From Ferrovibrio sp046297895 (lineage in GTDB: Bacteria > Pseudomonadota > Alphaproteobacteria > Ferrovibrionales > Ferrovibrionaceae): 64,000 nt of DNA. The notes beneath the pieces are model-generated. The model did not search any database. It was not told where the DNA came from and saw only the letters and a list, made by a program, of their open reading frames with translations. The stretch lies in assembly GCF_046297895.1 (NCBI RefSeq), contig NZ_JBKBHC010000006.1:248001-312000 (forward strand), read 5' to 3'. A program made the translations under genes and the position numbers. Position 1 is the first letter of the stretch. Every line of letters begins with the position of its first letter. Shown here in pieces: positions 16,258 to 24,625 of this stretch.

Positions 16258-17346
16258 ATGACGACAGCCAGCGAATCCCTGCCGCCGCCGACCTCCACCA
16301 CCGGGCCGATAGCCTGGCTGCGCGAGCGGCTGTTTTCCTCGCCACTCAATGCGATCCTGACCATCCTGTCGGTCTGGGTACTCCTGATGTCGGTGCCTCC
16401 CTTCGTGGAATGGGCGCTGATCAAGGCCAATTTTACTGCCGGTACCTACCAGGAATGCCGTGCCAGCGGTGGCGCCTGCTGGGCTTTCATCGGCCAGAAA
16501 TACCGCCTGATCCTGTTCGGCCTGTATCCTTATGAGGAGCAATGGCGGCCGCTGATCGGCGCGATCTTGCTGGTGGCGATGATCGTCATGAGCTGTATGC
16601 CGCGTTTCTGGAATCTCAGCCTGATCGCCATCTGGATCGGTGGCCTGGTCGCGGTGGCGATCCTGATGTGGGGCGGGGTGTTTGGCCTCCGTTATGTCGA
16701 AAACACGCTGTGGGGCGGCCTGCCGTTGACCCTGATCCTGGCCACTTTCGGCATTGCCCTGGCTTTCCCTTTCGGCGTGCTGCTGGCGCTGGGCAGGCGG
16801 TCGCGCATGCCGGCGATCAAGACGCTGTGCATCATGTATATCGAACTGATCCGCGGCGTGCCGCTGATCAGCATGTTGTTCATGTCGTCGGTGATGCTGC
16901 CGCTCTTCCTGCCCGAAGGTTACAGCATCGACAAGCTGCTGCGCGCCCAGATTGCGATCATCATGTTCTCAGCTGCCTATCTGGCTGAGGTGGTGCGCGG
17001 TGGCCTGCAGGCGATCCCGAAGGGACAGTACGAGGGTGCCGAATCGCTCGGTCTGAATTATGCGCAGAAGATGGGTCTGGTGATCCTGCCGCAGGCGCTG
17101 AAGATCGTCATCCCGCCGCTGGTCAGCCTGTTCATTGCGGTGTTCAAGGACACTTCGCTGGTGGTGATCATCGGCATCTACGACCTGATGCAGTCGGCGA
17201 AGGTGTCGCTCACCGATCCGGCGTGGCGCGGGTTCTCGATCGAGGCCTATGTCTTCGTATCGGCGATCTACTTCGTCTTCTGCTACTCCATCTCAAAATA
17301 TAGCCAGTCGCTCGAAGCGCGCCTGGCCACCGGACACAAGCGTTAA
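16258..17346 (+). CDS. aapM: General L-amino-acid ABC transporter permease (AapM-like)
   Basis: This 362-residue second permease has the conserved YIELIRGVPLISMLFMSSVM (about 195-214) and the ATPase-contact loop QYEGAESLGLNYAQKMGLVI (about 258-277). The large insert between the first and second membrane segments (about residues 50-85) is usual for AapM and absent from short HisM proteins. It forms the heterodimeric channel with AapQ. Confidence 0.93.
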   Translation: MTTASESLPPPTSTTGPIAWLRERLFSSPLNAILTILSVWVLLMSVPPFVEWALIKANFTAGTYQECRASGGACWAFIGQKYRLILFGLYPYEEQWRPLIGAILLVAMIVMSCMPRFWNLSLIAIWIGGLVAVAILMWGGVFGLRYVENTLWGGLPLTLILATFGIALAFPFGVLLALGRRSRMPAIKTLCIMYIELIRGVPLISMLFMSSVMLPLFLPEGYSIDKLLRAQIAIIMFSAAYLAEVVRGGLQAIPKGQYEGAESLGLNYAQKMGLVILPQALKIVIPPLVSLFIAVFKDTSLVVIIGIYDLMQSAKVSLTDPAWRGFSIEAYVFVSAIYFVFCYSISKYSQSLEARLATGHKR

Positions 17347-17360
17347 GGGAACCGCCGCTC

Positions 17361-18101
17361 ATGGCCGCACCGATCATCGAACTGCAGAAAGTCAACAAGT
17401 GGTATGGCGAGTTCCACGTGCTGCGCGACATCAACCTGTCGGTGGCGCGTGGCGAGCGCATCGTGATCTGCGGGCCCTCGGGTTCGGGCAAATCCACGAT
17501 GATCCGCTGCATCAACCGGCTGGAGGAACACCAGCAGGGCCACATCATCGTCGATGGCACCGAACTGACCAACGATCTGAAGAACATCGATGCCATTCGC
17601 CGCGAGGTCGGCATGGTGTTCCAGCATTTCAACCTGTTCCCGCATCTCACCGTGCTGGAGAACCTCACGATCGGCCCGATCTGGGTGCTGAAGAAGCCCA
17701 AGGCCGAGGCCGAGGCGACGGCGATGAAATACCTGGAGCGCGTGCGCATCCCCGAGCAGGCCAGGAAATATCCGGGCCAGCTTTCCGGCGGCCAGCAGCA
17801 GCGCGTCGCCATCGCCCGCTCGCTGTGCATGAACCCGAAGATCATGCTGTTCGACGAGCCGACCTCGGCACTTGACCCGGAAATGGTCAAGGAAGTGCTC
17901 GACGTCATGGTCGGGCTGGCGGAAGAGGGCGGCATGACCATGCTCTGCGTCACCCACGAGATGGGTTTTGCCCGCAAGGTGGCCAACCGGGTGATCTTCA
18001 TGGATCGCGGCGAGATCATCGAGCAGAACACGCCCGATGAATTCTTCTCCAACCCGCAGAACGACCGTACCAAGCTGTTCCTAAGCCAGATCCTGCACTG
18101 A
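17361..18101 (+). CDS. aapP: General L-amino-acid ABC transporter ATPase (AapP-like)
   Basis: This 246-residue polar amino-acid uptake ATPase has Walker A GPSGSGKST (about 38-46), Q-loop VFQHFNLFPH, signature LSGGQQQRVAIARSL, Walker B IMLFDEPTSALDP and switch VTHEMGFA. The C-terminus FFSNPQNDRTKLFLSQILH is typical for AapP. It completes the transporter. Confidence 0.95.
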   Translation: MAAPIIELQKVNKWYGEFHVLRDINLSVARGERIVICGPSGSGKSTMIRCINRLEEHQQGHIIVDGTELTNDLKNIDAIRREVGMVFQHFNLFPHLTVLENLTIGPIWVLKKPKAEAEATAMKYLERVRIPEQARKYPGQLSGGQQQRVAIARSLCMNPKIMLFDEPTSALDPEMVKEVLDVMVGLAEEGGMTMLCVTHEMGFARKVANRVIFMDRGEIIEQNTPDEFFSNPQNDRTKLFLSQILH

Positions 18102-18156
18102 ACTGGGCTGATTCCGTGCTATGCTCCTGCCCGGTCCATAACCGGGGAGGAGCGTC

Positions 18157-18636
18157 ATGCGCAGCATCGCCGCCATTCTTCTTGCGTTGTTACCCGTCAC
18201 CGCAGCCGCACAATTGCCGGCGGTCGACCCGGCCGGGCAATACCGGCTGATCGGCCCGGCCGAACGCAGCGACAGCCGCTGCATCGGCCGACCGGAAACG
18301 CCACTCTGCGCCGTAGAAACCCTGCTGGCCTGCTTCGCCCGTCGCGATGTAGCACTCTGCCGTGCCGTCTGGCCACAGGCGGCAGCGCTGGATTTCACGC
18401 GGACGGGGCATATCCGGTACTGGTGGAGCTATCGCGTCGCCGCCGCCGAGCAGGCCGGACCCGACGAGGCGGTGATTGCCATTGCCGGACGCAACTGCGG
18501 CCTGCAGATGGCCGAGCCCGATTGCATCACCACACCGGCGCCGCCTACGCGCTACCGCGTGCAGCGCCAGGGCAATGCCTGGCGTGTGGTGGAATGGTCG
18601 TCGCCGCCGGGGGTAAAGCAGACTAGCCCGAACTAG
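18157..18636 (+). CDS. Hypothetical exported protein
   Basis: I do not recognise this 159-residue protein. It has a signal peptide (MRSIAAILLALLPVTAAAQ), so it is periplasmic or secreted. The mature part has cysteines in RCIGRPETPLCAVETLLACF and ALCRAV, then CGLQMAEPDC, an even number compatible with disulfides. The C-terminal YRVQRQGNAWRVVEW looks like a small beta-sheet end seen in lumazine-binding or NTF2-like stress proteins, which is a weak guess. GGGGAGGAG precedes the start. Its stop shares CTAG with the convergent gene. Confidence 0.7.
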   Translation: MRSIAAILLALLPVTAAAQLPAVDPAGQYRLIGPAERSDSRCIGRPETPLCAVETLLACFARRDVALCRAVWPQAAALDFTRTGHIRYWWSYRVAAAEQAGPDEAVIAIAGRNCGLQMAEPDCITTPAPPTRYRVQRQGNAWRVVEWSSPPGVKQTSPN

Positions 18637-18956
18637 CCCGGCACGGCCGGGATGTCGCGGGCGAGATCGGGTTCGTCATGGATGAAGGTGATCGATAGGC
18701 TGATGGATATTTCTCCATCAGCCTGCGGAGGAGGATCGATAGGGTCGAACTTCAGTCCGGCTTGGTTCAGTTGGTCCAGCCAGTCGGGCAGACGGTTGGC
18801 GGGAATAACAAGGCGGATCGTTGCCGCCTTATTGGAAAAGAAGTGGGAATCGACGATCCAGCCACCGTAAGTAAGCAGGCTGTCATTCGTCGCCGCGACC
18901 GCAAGATGCCGGTCGGCTTTCGTGACGGCCTGCAGCAGCAGCGGCCTTGGCCTCAT
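18633..18956 (-). CDS. Conserved hypothetical protein coupled to azlD
   Basis: The protein has 107 residues from the ATG at 18956, which overlaps the azlD stop (ATGA). No signal peptide or membrane segment is seen. The central part, TIRLVIPANRLPDWLDQLNQ, followed by ISISLSITFIHDE, reads as a small alpha/beta fold. I do not recognise the family. Coupling suggests a role linked to the AzlCD exporter. It ends with its stop codon shared with a convergent gene (CTAG). Confidence 0.7.
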   Translation of the reverse strand: MRPRPLLLQAVTKADRHLAVAATNDSLLTYGGWIVDSHFFSNKAATIRLVIPANRLPDWLDQLNQAGLKFDPIDPPPQADGEISISLSITFIHDEPDLARDIPAVPG

Positions 18957-19285
18957 ACTGGAAAACCGCCAGGCAGCCAGCGCAGGCCAGCGGCCACCGC
19001 CATGCCGATCAGGATCGCCGTCATCGGCCTGCGGAAGGCCAGCATCACCGCAAAGGTGGCGCCCAGGCCGCACCACATGGTCCAGTCGCCGTTCATCGCC
19101 GCCGCCGTCACGATGGCGATCAGCACGCCGCCGGCAGTCTGGCGCAGGAAGCGTTCGATGCGCGGCGAGATGGTGACGAAACCCATCAGCCAGAAGCCGC
19201 CGGCCCGCGTCACATAGGTGGCCAGCGCCATGCCGACGATGGCCAGCAGCGCGATGCTGTTGATGCCCAAGATCTCAGTCGGCAT
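18953..19285 (-). CDS. azlD: AzlD-family branched-chain amino acid exporter subunit
   Basis: This 110-residue membrane protein has about four hydrophobic segments. Family-typical regions are ALATYVTRAGGFWLMG (about 20-35) and RRPMTAILIGMAVAAGLRWL. The ATG at 19285 is chosen; it overlaps the azlC end by 11 bases. With AzlC it forms a small exporter of branched-chain amino acids or analogues. Confidence 0.88.
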   Translation of the reverse strand: MPTEILGINSIALLAIVGMALATYVTRAGGFWLMGFVTISPRIERFLRQTAGGVLIAIVTAAAMNGDWTMWCGLGATFAVMLAFRRPMTAILIGMAVAAGLRWLPGGFPV

Positions 19286-19994
19286 GGCGTAGCAGCCCCA
19301 CAAGGCCGGCGCAGAGGCCGCCGATCAGGATATACCAGTTGCCGGGCAGCCAGAGCAGGCTGGCCGCGGTGCCGGCAATGGCGGCCGCCCAGGGCAGCGC
19401 ATCGCCGCGTCCGCGGTACAGGCCGATGACCGAGGTGGCGAAAACGCCGGCGATCAGCACGTCGAGGCCCCAGCGTTTCGGTTCCAGCCCGGCGCCGCCG
19501 ATCAGCGCACCGGCCAAGGTGCCGCCGGTCCAGACCGGCCATTGCATGATGATGGTGCCGAGCAGGATGCCGAGGTCGCGCCGGCCGCGCATCATTTCCT
19601 GCAGGGTGATGGCCCAGCCGGCATCGGTCATGCCGCCGGCCATGGGCAGCACCAGCCTGCGCGGCAGGTTGGAGATAAAGGGATGCAGGGCCGCACCCAT
19701 CACCACATGGCGGGCATTGACCAGGAAGGCCGTGAGCACCATCGCCGCCAGCGGCAGCGGCGTCACCCACAGGCTGAGTACGGCAAATTGTGCGCTGCCC
19801 GCGAAGATCAGCGCGCTCATGAGCGTGGCCTCGCCCGGCGTCACGCCCACGCCGACTGCCGCCGCGCCATAAGCCAGGCCAAAGGGCAGGGCGCTGACGC
19901 TGTAGGGCAGGGTTATCTTCATGCCGTGCCAGATGCCGGCGCGGGTGAAGACGGCCGGTTCGGCCGCGGCAACTTGCTGGGAGGTCGAATCCAT
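19275..19994 (-). CDS. azlC: AzlC-family branched-chain amino acid exporter
   Basis: The protein has 239 residues from ATG 19994 (MDSTSQQ); a longer frame to 20030 would run into the short divergent intergenic region. Features are LPFGLAYGAAAVGVGVTPGE, FAGSAQFAVLSL and FLVNARHVVMGAALHPF (about 90-106), the signature region of the family, with about six membrane segments. It diverges from a CGNR-type regulator gene by 52 bases, so that regulator may control export. Confidence 0.9.
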   Translation of the reverse strand: MDSTSQQVAAAEPAVFTRAGIWHGMKITLPYSVSALPFGLAYGAAAVGVGVTPGEATLMSALIFAGSAQFAVLSLWVTPLPLAAMVLTAFLVNARHVVMGAALHPFISNLPRRLVLPMAGGMTDAGWAITLQEMMRGRRDLGILLGTIIMQWPVWTGGTLAGALIGGAGLEPKRWGLDVLIAGVFATSVIGLYRGRGDALPWAAAIAGTAASLLWLPGNWYILIGGLCAGLVGLLRHAD

Positions 19995-20046
19995 CGGCCG
20001 GAAACTAGGCATTGGCGGTCGGCCAGTCAACCGGTATGATGGTTAT

Positions 20047-20685
20047 ATGAAGGAGCCGCTCCGCATCCTCAGCCTCGGCCTGCTCGGCGGCCATCCGGCG
20101 CTTGATTTCGTCAACACGCTGGACTGGCGCGGGCGAGCGGCGGCCGAGGGCGGGCCGGAGGAAAACCTAGTGTCCTACGCCGCCCTGCTGGCCTGGTGCC
20201 GCCGGGCTGCCATCATCAGCGCGTCTACCGCAACTGAACTGGAACGGCTGGCGGCCGGGGCGTCGGTCAGGGCCGAGGCCGTCTGTGCGGAGGCCATCGA
20301 ATTGCGCGAGGCGATTTTCCGCGTGGCGGATGCCTTGCGCCGGGAGCGGAGTGCACCGAAGGCCGATCTGGCGGTGCTCAACCGCGTGCTGCTGCAATAT
20401 CCCGAGGGCCGCACGCTGGCGCCGGCCGCGCAGGGTCGTCTGGCTTGGCGCAGCCATGGCGACGGCATTGCCCTGGGCTCGCCGCTGGGCGCCATAGCGC
20501 GGCTGGCGGCCGATCTTCTGGTGACGGCAGAGCCCGACAGCATCCGCTGCTGCGCCGGACCGGGCTGCGGCTGGCTGTTTCATGACACCAGCCCTAACAA
20601 GCGCCGCCGCTGGTGTTCGATGGAATCCTGCGGCAATCGCGCCAAGGCGCGGCGGCATTACCAGCGCGTCAAGGCCACCGGCTAG
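20047..20685 (+). CDS. CGNR zinc-finger (ABATE-domain) transcriptional regulator
   Basis: The protein has 212 residues from ATG 20047; earlier in-frame starts lie inside azlC. The N-terminal ABATE domain begins LGGHPALDFVNTLDWRG. The C-terminal zinc finger has C-x4-C in CAGPGCGWLF, then DTSPNKRRRWCSMESCGNRA with the CGNR signature. Proteins of this class bind DNA and often sit beside the transporter genes they control. Here it diverges from azlCD, so it is the likely regulator. Its stop shares CTAG with the convergent GNAT gene. Confidence 0.85.
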   Translation: MKEPLRILSLGLLGGHPALDFVNTLDWRGRAAAEGGPEENLVSYAALLAWCRRAAIISASTATELERLAAGASVRAEAVCAEAIELREAIFRVADALRRERSAPKADLAVLNRVLLQYPEGRTLAPAAQGRLAWRSHGDGIALGSPLGAIARLAADLLVTAEPDSIRCCAGPGCGWLFHDTSPNKRRRWCSMESCGNRAKARRHYQRVKATG

Positions 20686-21287
20686 CGCCGCGGATCGAAC
20701 AGCGCCTCGCGCGTCTGGTAGGGACGGAAGCCGAGCTTCTGGTACAGCGGCAGGGCGGCCGGATGATCCAGGTTGCAGGTGTTCACTGTCAGCCGCTTCG
20801 TCTCATAGGAAAACGCCTGCCGGATGCCGGCGCGCAGCAGCCAGGGTCCGATGCCGCGGCCGAAGAATTCCGGCGCCAGCCCGAAATAGGCGATGTTGAT
20901 CGGCTTGGCCTCGTCGCTGGTTTCGGCGCGGCGGTCGAGTTCGATGTAGCCCGCCGGCACGCCGCCCACATACGGCACCCAGATTTCCACCAGCGGATCG
21001 TTGATGATATGGCCCAGCGCCACGTCGCTCATGCGGTGGCGGTCCACCCAGTGCCAGCGGCTGCCGACGGCCTCATAGAGGTAGCGGTAGAAACCCACCG
21101 TCGGTTTGTCCAGCCGCAGCAGGGCCAGCTTGGGCACCAGCGGCGGCGGGTTGGGCGCCTCGGGCGGCGGCCTCGTCATGTCGAGGTAGACGACAGTGAC
21201 GGTATAGCGGCCATCATCCAGCTTCTGTGCCGGCGGCAGGCGGAAGATCGCCTGCTCGACGCGGCCATCATTCCGCGCTTCCGCCAT
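20682..21287 (-). CDS. GNAT family N-acetyltransferase
   Basis: The protein has 201 residues from ATG 21287, supported by GGAGG seven bases upstream. The GNAT core is INIAYFGLAPEFFGRGIGPW (about 129-148), with the acetyl-CoA loop GRGIG, followed by LTVNTCNLDHPAALPLYQKL (about 165-184) and the family-typical GFRPYQTR end. The substrate is not known. It lies 17 bases after sseA on the same strand and is the last gene of the nudix-cysK-alaX-sseA run. Confidence 0.83.
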   Translation of the reverse strand: MAEARNDGRVEQAIFRLPPAQKLDDGRYTVTVVYLDMTRPPPEAPNPPPLVPKLALLRLDKPTVGFYRYLYEAVGSRWHWVDRHRMSDVALGHIINDPLVEIWVPYVGGVPAGYIELDRRAETSDEAKPINIAYFGLAPEFFGRGIGPWLLRAGIRQAFSYETKRLTVNTCNLDHPAALPLYQKLGFRPYQTREALFDPRR

Positions 21288-21304
21288 GGCGCGGCCTCCG
21301 GGAC

Positions 21305-22162
21305 TCAGGCCACTTCCGCCGGCAGGTCGGCGCGGCTGCCCCATTCGGTCCATGAACCGTCATAGACCGCCACCTGGCGGTGCCCCAGCAGATGCAGCGC
21401 CAGCGTGAGCGCACAGGCCGAAACGCCCGAGCCGCAGGTGGTGATCACGGGTTTCGACATGTCGATGCCGGCATCCTGCAGTAGCGCCTTCAGGTCGGGG
21501 CCATCGCGGAACAGGCCAGTGGCCGGATCGGTGAGGGTGGCGGCCGGCAGACATTTTGAGCCCGGGATATGGCCACCGCGCAGGCCGGGGCGCGGTTCGG
21601 GTTCGGTGCCGTCAAAGCGGCCCTTGCTGCGCGCATCCAGCACCTGCTCGCGGCCGCTGGCCAGGTTGGCGCGCACCTGTTCCACGTCGCGCACCAGCAG
21701 GTCGTTGCGGCGCGCCGTGAAATGGCGCTCGCGCGGCAGCGGCGGCAGGTCCTCCACCGGACGGCCCTCGGCCTTCCACTTCTTGAGCCCGCCATTCAGC
21801 ACCGCCACGTCGGTATGGCCGAAGACGCGGAACATCCACCAGGCGCGCGGAGCGGAGAGGTGGTTGTCTGAACCGTCATAGACCACGATGCGGTTGCCAT
21901 CGCCGATGCCAAGCCGTCGCATGCGCGAGGCGAATTTCTCCGGGCTGGGCAGCATGTGCGGCAGCTTGCTGTCGGTATCGGAAATCTCGTCGATATCGAA
22001 ATACACGGCGCCGGGGATATGGCCCTGGGCGTATTCCGCCTTGCCGTCCCGCTTCATGAAGGGCAGGTACCACGAGGCATCGACGATGCGCAGGTCCGGT
22101 GCCTTCAGGTGCTCGGCCAGCCATTCGGTGGAAACCAGCGCATCCGCATTCACATAGGCCAT
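21305..22162 (-). CDS. sseA: 3-mercaptopyruvate/thiosulfate sulfurtransferase (two rhodanese domains)
   Basis: The protein has 285 residues from ATG 22162; the longer open frame upstream is a shadow of alaX. There are two rhodanese domains. The inactive first one contains AQGHIPGAVYFDID (about 45-58). The second has the active cysteine C243 in CGSGVSA, the loop type of mercaptopyruvate sulfurtransferases. It moves sulfane sulfur to cyanide or protein acceptors. Its position near cysK fits cysteine and sulfur handling. Confidence 0.9.
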   Translation of the reverse strand: MAYVNADALVSTEWLAEHLKAPDLRIVDASWYLPFMKRDGKAEYAQGHIPGAVYFDIDEISDTDSKLPHMLPSPEKFASRMRRLGIGDGNRIVVYDGSDNHLSAPRAWWMFRVFGHTDVAVLNGGLKKWKAEGRPVEDLPPLPRERHFTARRNDLLVRDVEQVRANLASGREQVLDARSKGRFDGTEPEPRPGLRGGHIPGSKCLPAATLTDPATGLFRDGPDLKALLQDAGIDMSKPVITTCGSGVSACALTLALHLLGHRQVAVYDGSWTEWGSRADLPAEVA

Positions 22163-22188
22163 GTAACGCTCCCTGGACTCTTTTGTTC

Positions 22189-22911
22189 TCAAGCCGCGAA
22201 TTCGATGTTCACGCGGCGGTTCTGTTTGCCCTTGTTCTCGATCTTGCGCACCATCACCGGACCGATCTCCCCGGTCTGCCGCACATGCGTTCCGCCGCAG
22301 GCCTGCAGGTCCAGCGGCCTGTCCATACCGGCCACCTCGATCAGGCGTACGCGGCCATGGCCCATCGGCGGCTTCACCGCCATGGTTTTCACCAGCTCGG
22401 GATTGCCGAGCAGTTCGTCGTCGGTGATCCAGCGCGCGGTGACGGCATGGTCTTCGCGGATCAGTTCGTTCAGCCGGGCGGTCAGGGTGTCCTTGTCCGG
22501 GATGCTGTCGGCCATGTCGAAATCCAGCCGGCCCTTGCCGTCGCCCACCGAGCCGCCAGTGACGGGAAAGGGTACCAGGGCCGAGAGCAGATGCAGGCAG
22601 GTATGCATGCGCATCAGGCGATGACGTCGCGCCCAGTCGATTTCCAGCCGGCCGGCAGAGCCAACCTTCAGCGCAGCGGCACCCGATGCGGCTTTGTGGA
22701 TTATCCCATCCGGCCCGTCGCCCTTCACGGTGTCGGCGATCTCGACGATCTCGCCGGTCGACAGCACGAAGCGGCCAACATCGCCCGGCTGGCCGCCGCC
22801 CATGGGGTAGAACACCGTCTGGTCGGTCTGGAAGCCGCGTTCGTCGATCGCGGTGATAACCGCATCGCAATGGGTCAGATAGGCATCGTCGCGGAACAGG
22901 AACGCGGTCAT
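22189..22911 (-). CDS. alaX: Alanyl-tRNA editing protein (AlaX family)
   Basis: The protein has 240 residues from ATG 22911. It matches the editing domain of alanyl-tRNA synthetase: FYPMGGGQPGDVG (about 35-47), the zinc ligands H103 and H107 in RMHTCLHLLSA, and C205 and H209 in QACGGTHV. All four ligands are present. It hydrolyses Ser-tRNA(Ala) or Gly-tRNA(Ala) in trans. It begins two bases after the cysK stop, so it is co-transcribed with cysK. Confidence 0.9.
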   Translation of the reverse strand: MTAFLFRDDAYLTHCDAVITAIDERGFQTDQTVFYPMGGGQPGDVGRFVLSTGEIVEIADTVKGDGPDGIIHKAASGAAALKVGSAGRLEIDWARRHRLMRMHTCLHLLSALVPFPVTGGSVGDGKGRLDFDMADSIPDKDTLTARLNELIREDHAVTARWITDDELLGNPELVKTMAVKPPMGHGRVRLIEVAGMDRPLDLQACGGTHVRQTGEIGPVMVRKIENKGKQNRRVNIEFAA

Positions 22912-22913
22912 GC

Positions 22914-23915
22914 TCAGGCCATCCATGGCGGAACGGGCAGGTTTTTGCTGCGCAGGAATTCGGGATTGAACATCTTGCTCTGATAGCGCGCGCCGCCATC
23001 GCACAGGATGGTCACGATGGTGTGGCCAGGCCCCATCTTCTTGGCCAGGCGGATTGCAGCGGCGATGTTGATGCCGCTGGAACCGCCCAGCACCAGGCCT
23101 TCATGCTGGATCAGGTCGAACACCACCGGCAGGGCTTCCTCGTCGGGAATCTGGAAGGCGTCGTCGGGCATGATACCCTCCAGGTTCGCCGTGATGCGAC
23201 CTTGACCGATTCCCTCGGTGATCGAGCTGCCCTCGGCCTTCAGCTCGCCGGTCTTGTAGTAGCTGTACAGCGCGGCGCCCATCGGATCGGCCAGCGCCAC
23301 CTGCACCTTCGGATTGCGCTCTTTCAGCGCCATCAGCACGCCGGCAAATGTGCCGCCCGAACCCACCGCGCAGGTAAAACCATCCACCTTGCCCTCGGTC
23401 TGGGCCCAGATTTCCGGCCCCGTCGTGCGGTAATGCGCCTCGCGGTTGGCGATGTTGTCGAACTGGTTGGCCCAGACCGCGCCGTTGGGCTCGGTCTTCG
23501 CCATTTCTTCTGCAAGGCGACCGGAATACTTCACGTAGTTGTTCGGGTCCTTGTAGGGCACCGCCGGCACCAGCCGCAGGTCGGCACCGCACAGGCGCAG
23601 GAAATCCTTCTTCTCCTGGCTCTGGGTTTCCGGCATCACGATCACGGTCTTGAAGCCCATCGCGTTGCCGACCAGGGCCAGTCCGATGCCGGTATTGCCG
23701 GCAGTGCCTTCCACGATGGTGCCGCCAGGGCGCAGCGCACCGCGCTTCAGGGCATCCTGCACGATGAAGAGGGCGGCGCGATCCTTCACCGAACCGCCCG
23801 GGTTCATGAACTCCGCCTTGCCGTATATCTCGCAGCCGGTGAGTTCGGAGGCGTGGCGCAGGCGGATCAGCGGGGTCCTGCCGATGCTGTCGATGAAATC
23901 TTTCCGGATGTCCAT
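22914..23915 (-). CDS. cysK: Cysteine synthase (O-acetylserine sulfhydrylase family)
   Basis: This 333-residue PLP enzyme makes cysteine from O-acetylserine and sulfide. The Schiff-base lysine is K44 in NPGGSVKDR, the phosphate and substrate loop is EGTAGNTGIG (about 69-78), and the distal loop is VGSGGTFAG. It is slightly longer than E. coli CysK, as in the alphaproteobacterial branch that reaches about 330-340 residues. It is followed by alaX and sseA on the same strand. Inverted repeats lie between its start and the nudix gene. Confidence 0.9.
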   Translation of the reverse strand: MDIRKDFIDSIGRTPLIRLRHASELTGCEIYGKAEFMNPGGSVKDRAALFIVQDALKRGALRPGGTIVEGTAGNTGIGLALVGNAMGFKTVIVMPETQSQEKKDFLRLCGADLRLVPAVPYKDPNNYVKYSGRLAEEMAKTEPNGAVWANQFDNIANREAHYRTTGPEIWAQTEGKVDGFTCAVGSGGTFAGVLMALKERNPKVQVALADPMGAALYSYYKTGELKAEGSSITEGIGQGRITANLEGIMPDDAFQIPDEEALPVVFDLIQHEGLVLGGSSGINIAAAIRLAKKMGPGHTIVTILCDGGARYQSKMFNPEFLRSKNLPVPPWMA

Positions 23916-23921
23916 TTTACT

Positions 23922-23971
23922 CTCGGTATCTGGGTATCGGGCTAATTCCCCCGATCCAATCCTATACCGAG
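23922..23971. promoter_or_regulatory. Nested inverted repeats upstream of cysK
   Basis: CTCGGTAT (23922-23929) and ATACCGAG (23964-23971) are reverse complements and enclose ATCGGG (23936-23941) and CCCGAT (23950-23955), also reverse complements. They lie 7 bases upstream of the cysK start, where an operator or 5' leader structure would be expected. The binding factor is not known. Confidence 0.5.
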
Positions 23972-23977
23972 GGGGGA

Positions 23978-24625
23978 TCAGGGTCGCAACCCGCGCGGGT
24001 CCGCCCAGTTTTGTTGCAGCCGCTCACGATACTGGCCGAGCCACAGCAGGCCGATCGTGGCCGGCGAGTTGGGGATTTCCCCAGCTTCCCAGCGTGCAAA
24101 AGCCTCTTTGAACGGCAGGGCGAAAACCCGGATGTCCTCGTGTTCGTGATCCAGTCCGTGGATCCCGGCTGCCTGGGTCGCATCGACCTGGGCACAGAAC
24201 ATATGGAAGCGTTCGCTGCAAAAGCCAGGCGTGGAATACACCATGCCAACCGGCAGCAGGTCGCCGATGGCCTCCAGCCCGCTTTCCTCCTTCAACTCCC
24301 GGCGCGCAACGTCCTCGATATTCTCGCCATCCTCGATCAGGCCGGCCACGGCTTCCACCATCCAGGCGCGGTCTCCGTTGAACAGGGCCGCGGCGCGAAA
24401 CTGCTCGATCAGTACCACCTCGTCGCGCCTGGGGTCGTAGGGCATGACGCAGACCGCATCGCGGCGCCATACGACTTCTCGGGTCATCTGATCGCTCATG
24501 CCGCCGCCGAACAGGCCGTGGCGCAGGTGCAGTTCGTCGACTTTCAGATGACCGCGGAAAACCGGATCGATGCGGGAGAGTTCGACCGGGAACGGCTGAA
24601 GGCTGGTATCTAGCGGTTTGCGCAT
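23978..24625 (-). CDS. NUDIX hydrolase, ADP-ribose pyrophosphatase-like
   Basis: This 215-residue protein has the NUDIX box GLIEDGENIEDVARRELKEE (about 95-114) followed by SG. Upstream DEVVLIEQFRAAAL (about 68-81) and downstream STPGFCSERFHMFCA (about 131-145) are those of NudF/ADP-ribose diphosphatases, which cleave ADP-ribose to AMP and ribose 5-phosphate. It overlaps the preceding GGCT-like gene by 16 bases. Confidence 0.88.
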   Translation of the reverse strand: MRKPLDTSLQPFPVELSRIDPVFRGHLKVDELHLRHGLFGGGMSDQMTREVVWRRDAVCVMPYDPRRDEVVLIEQFRAAALFNGDRAWMVEAVAGLIEDGENIEDVARRELKEESGLEAIGDLLPVGMVYSTPGFCSERFHMFCAQVDATQAAGIHGLDHEHEDIRVFALPFKEAFARWEAGEIPNSPATIGLLWLGQYRERLQQNWADPRGLRP

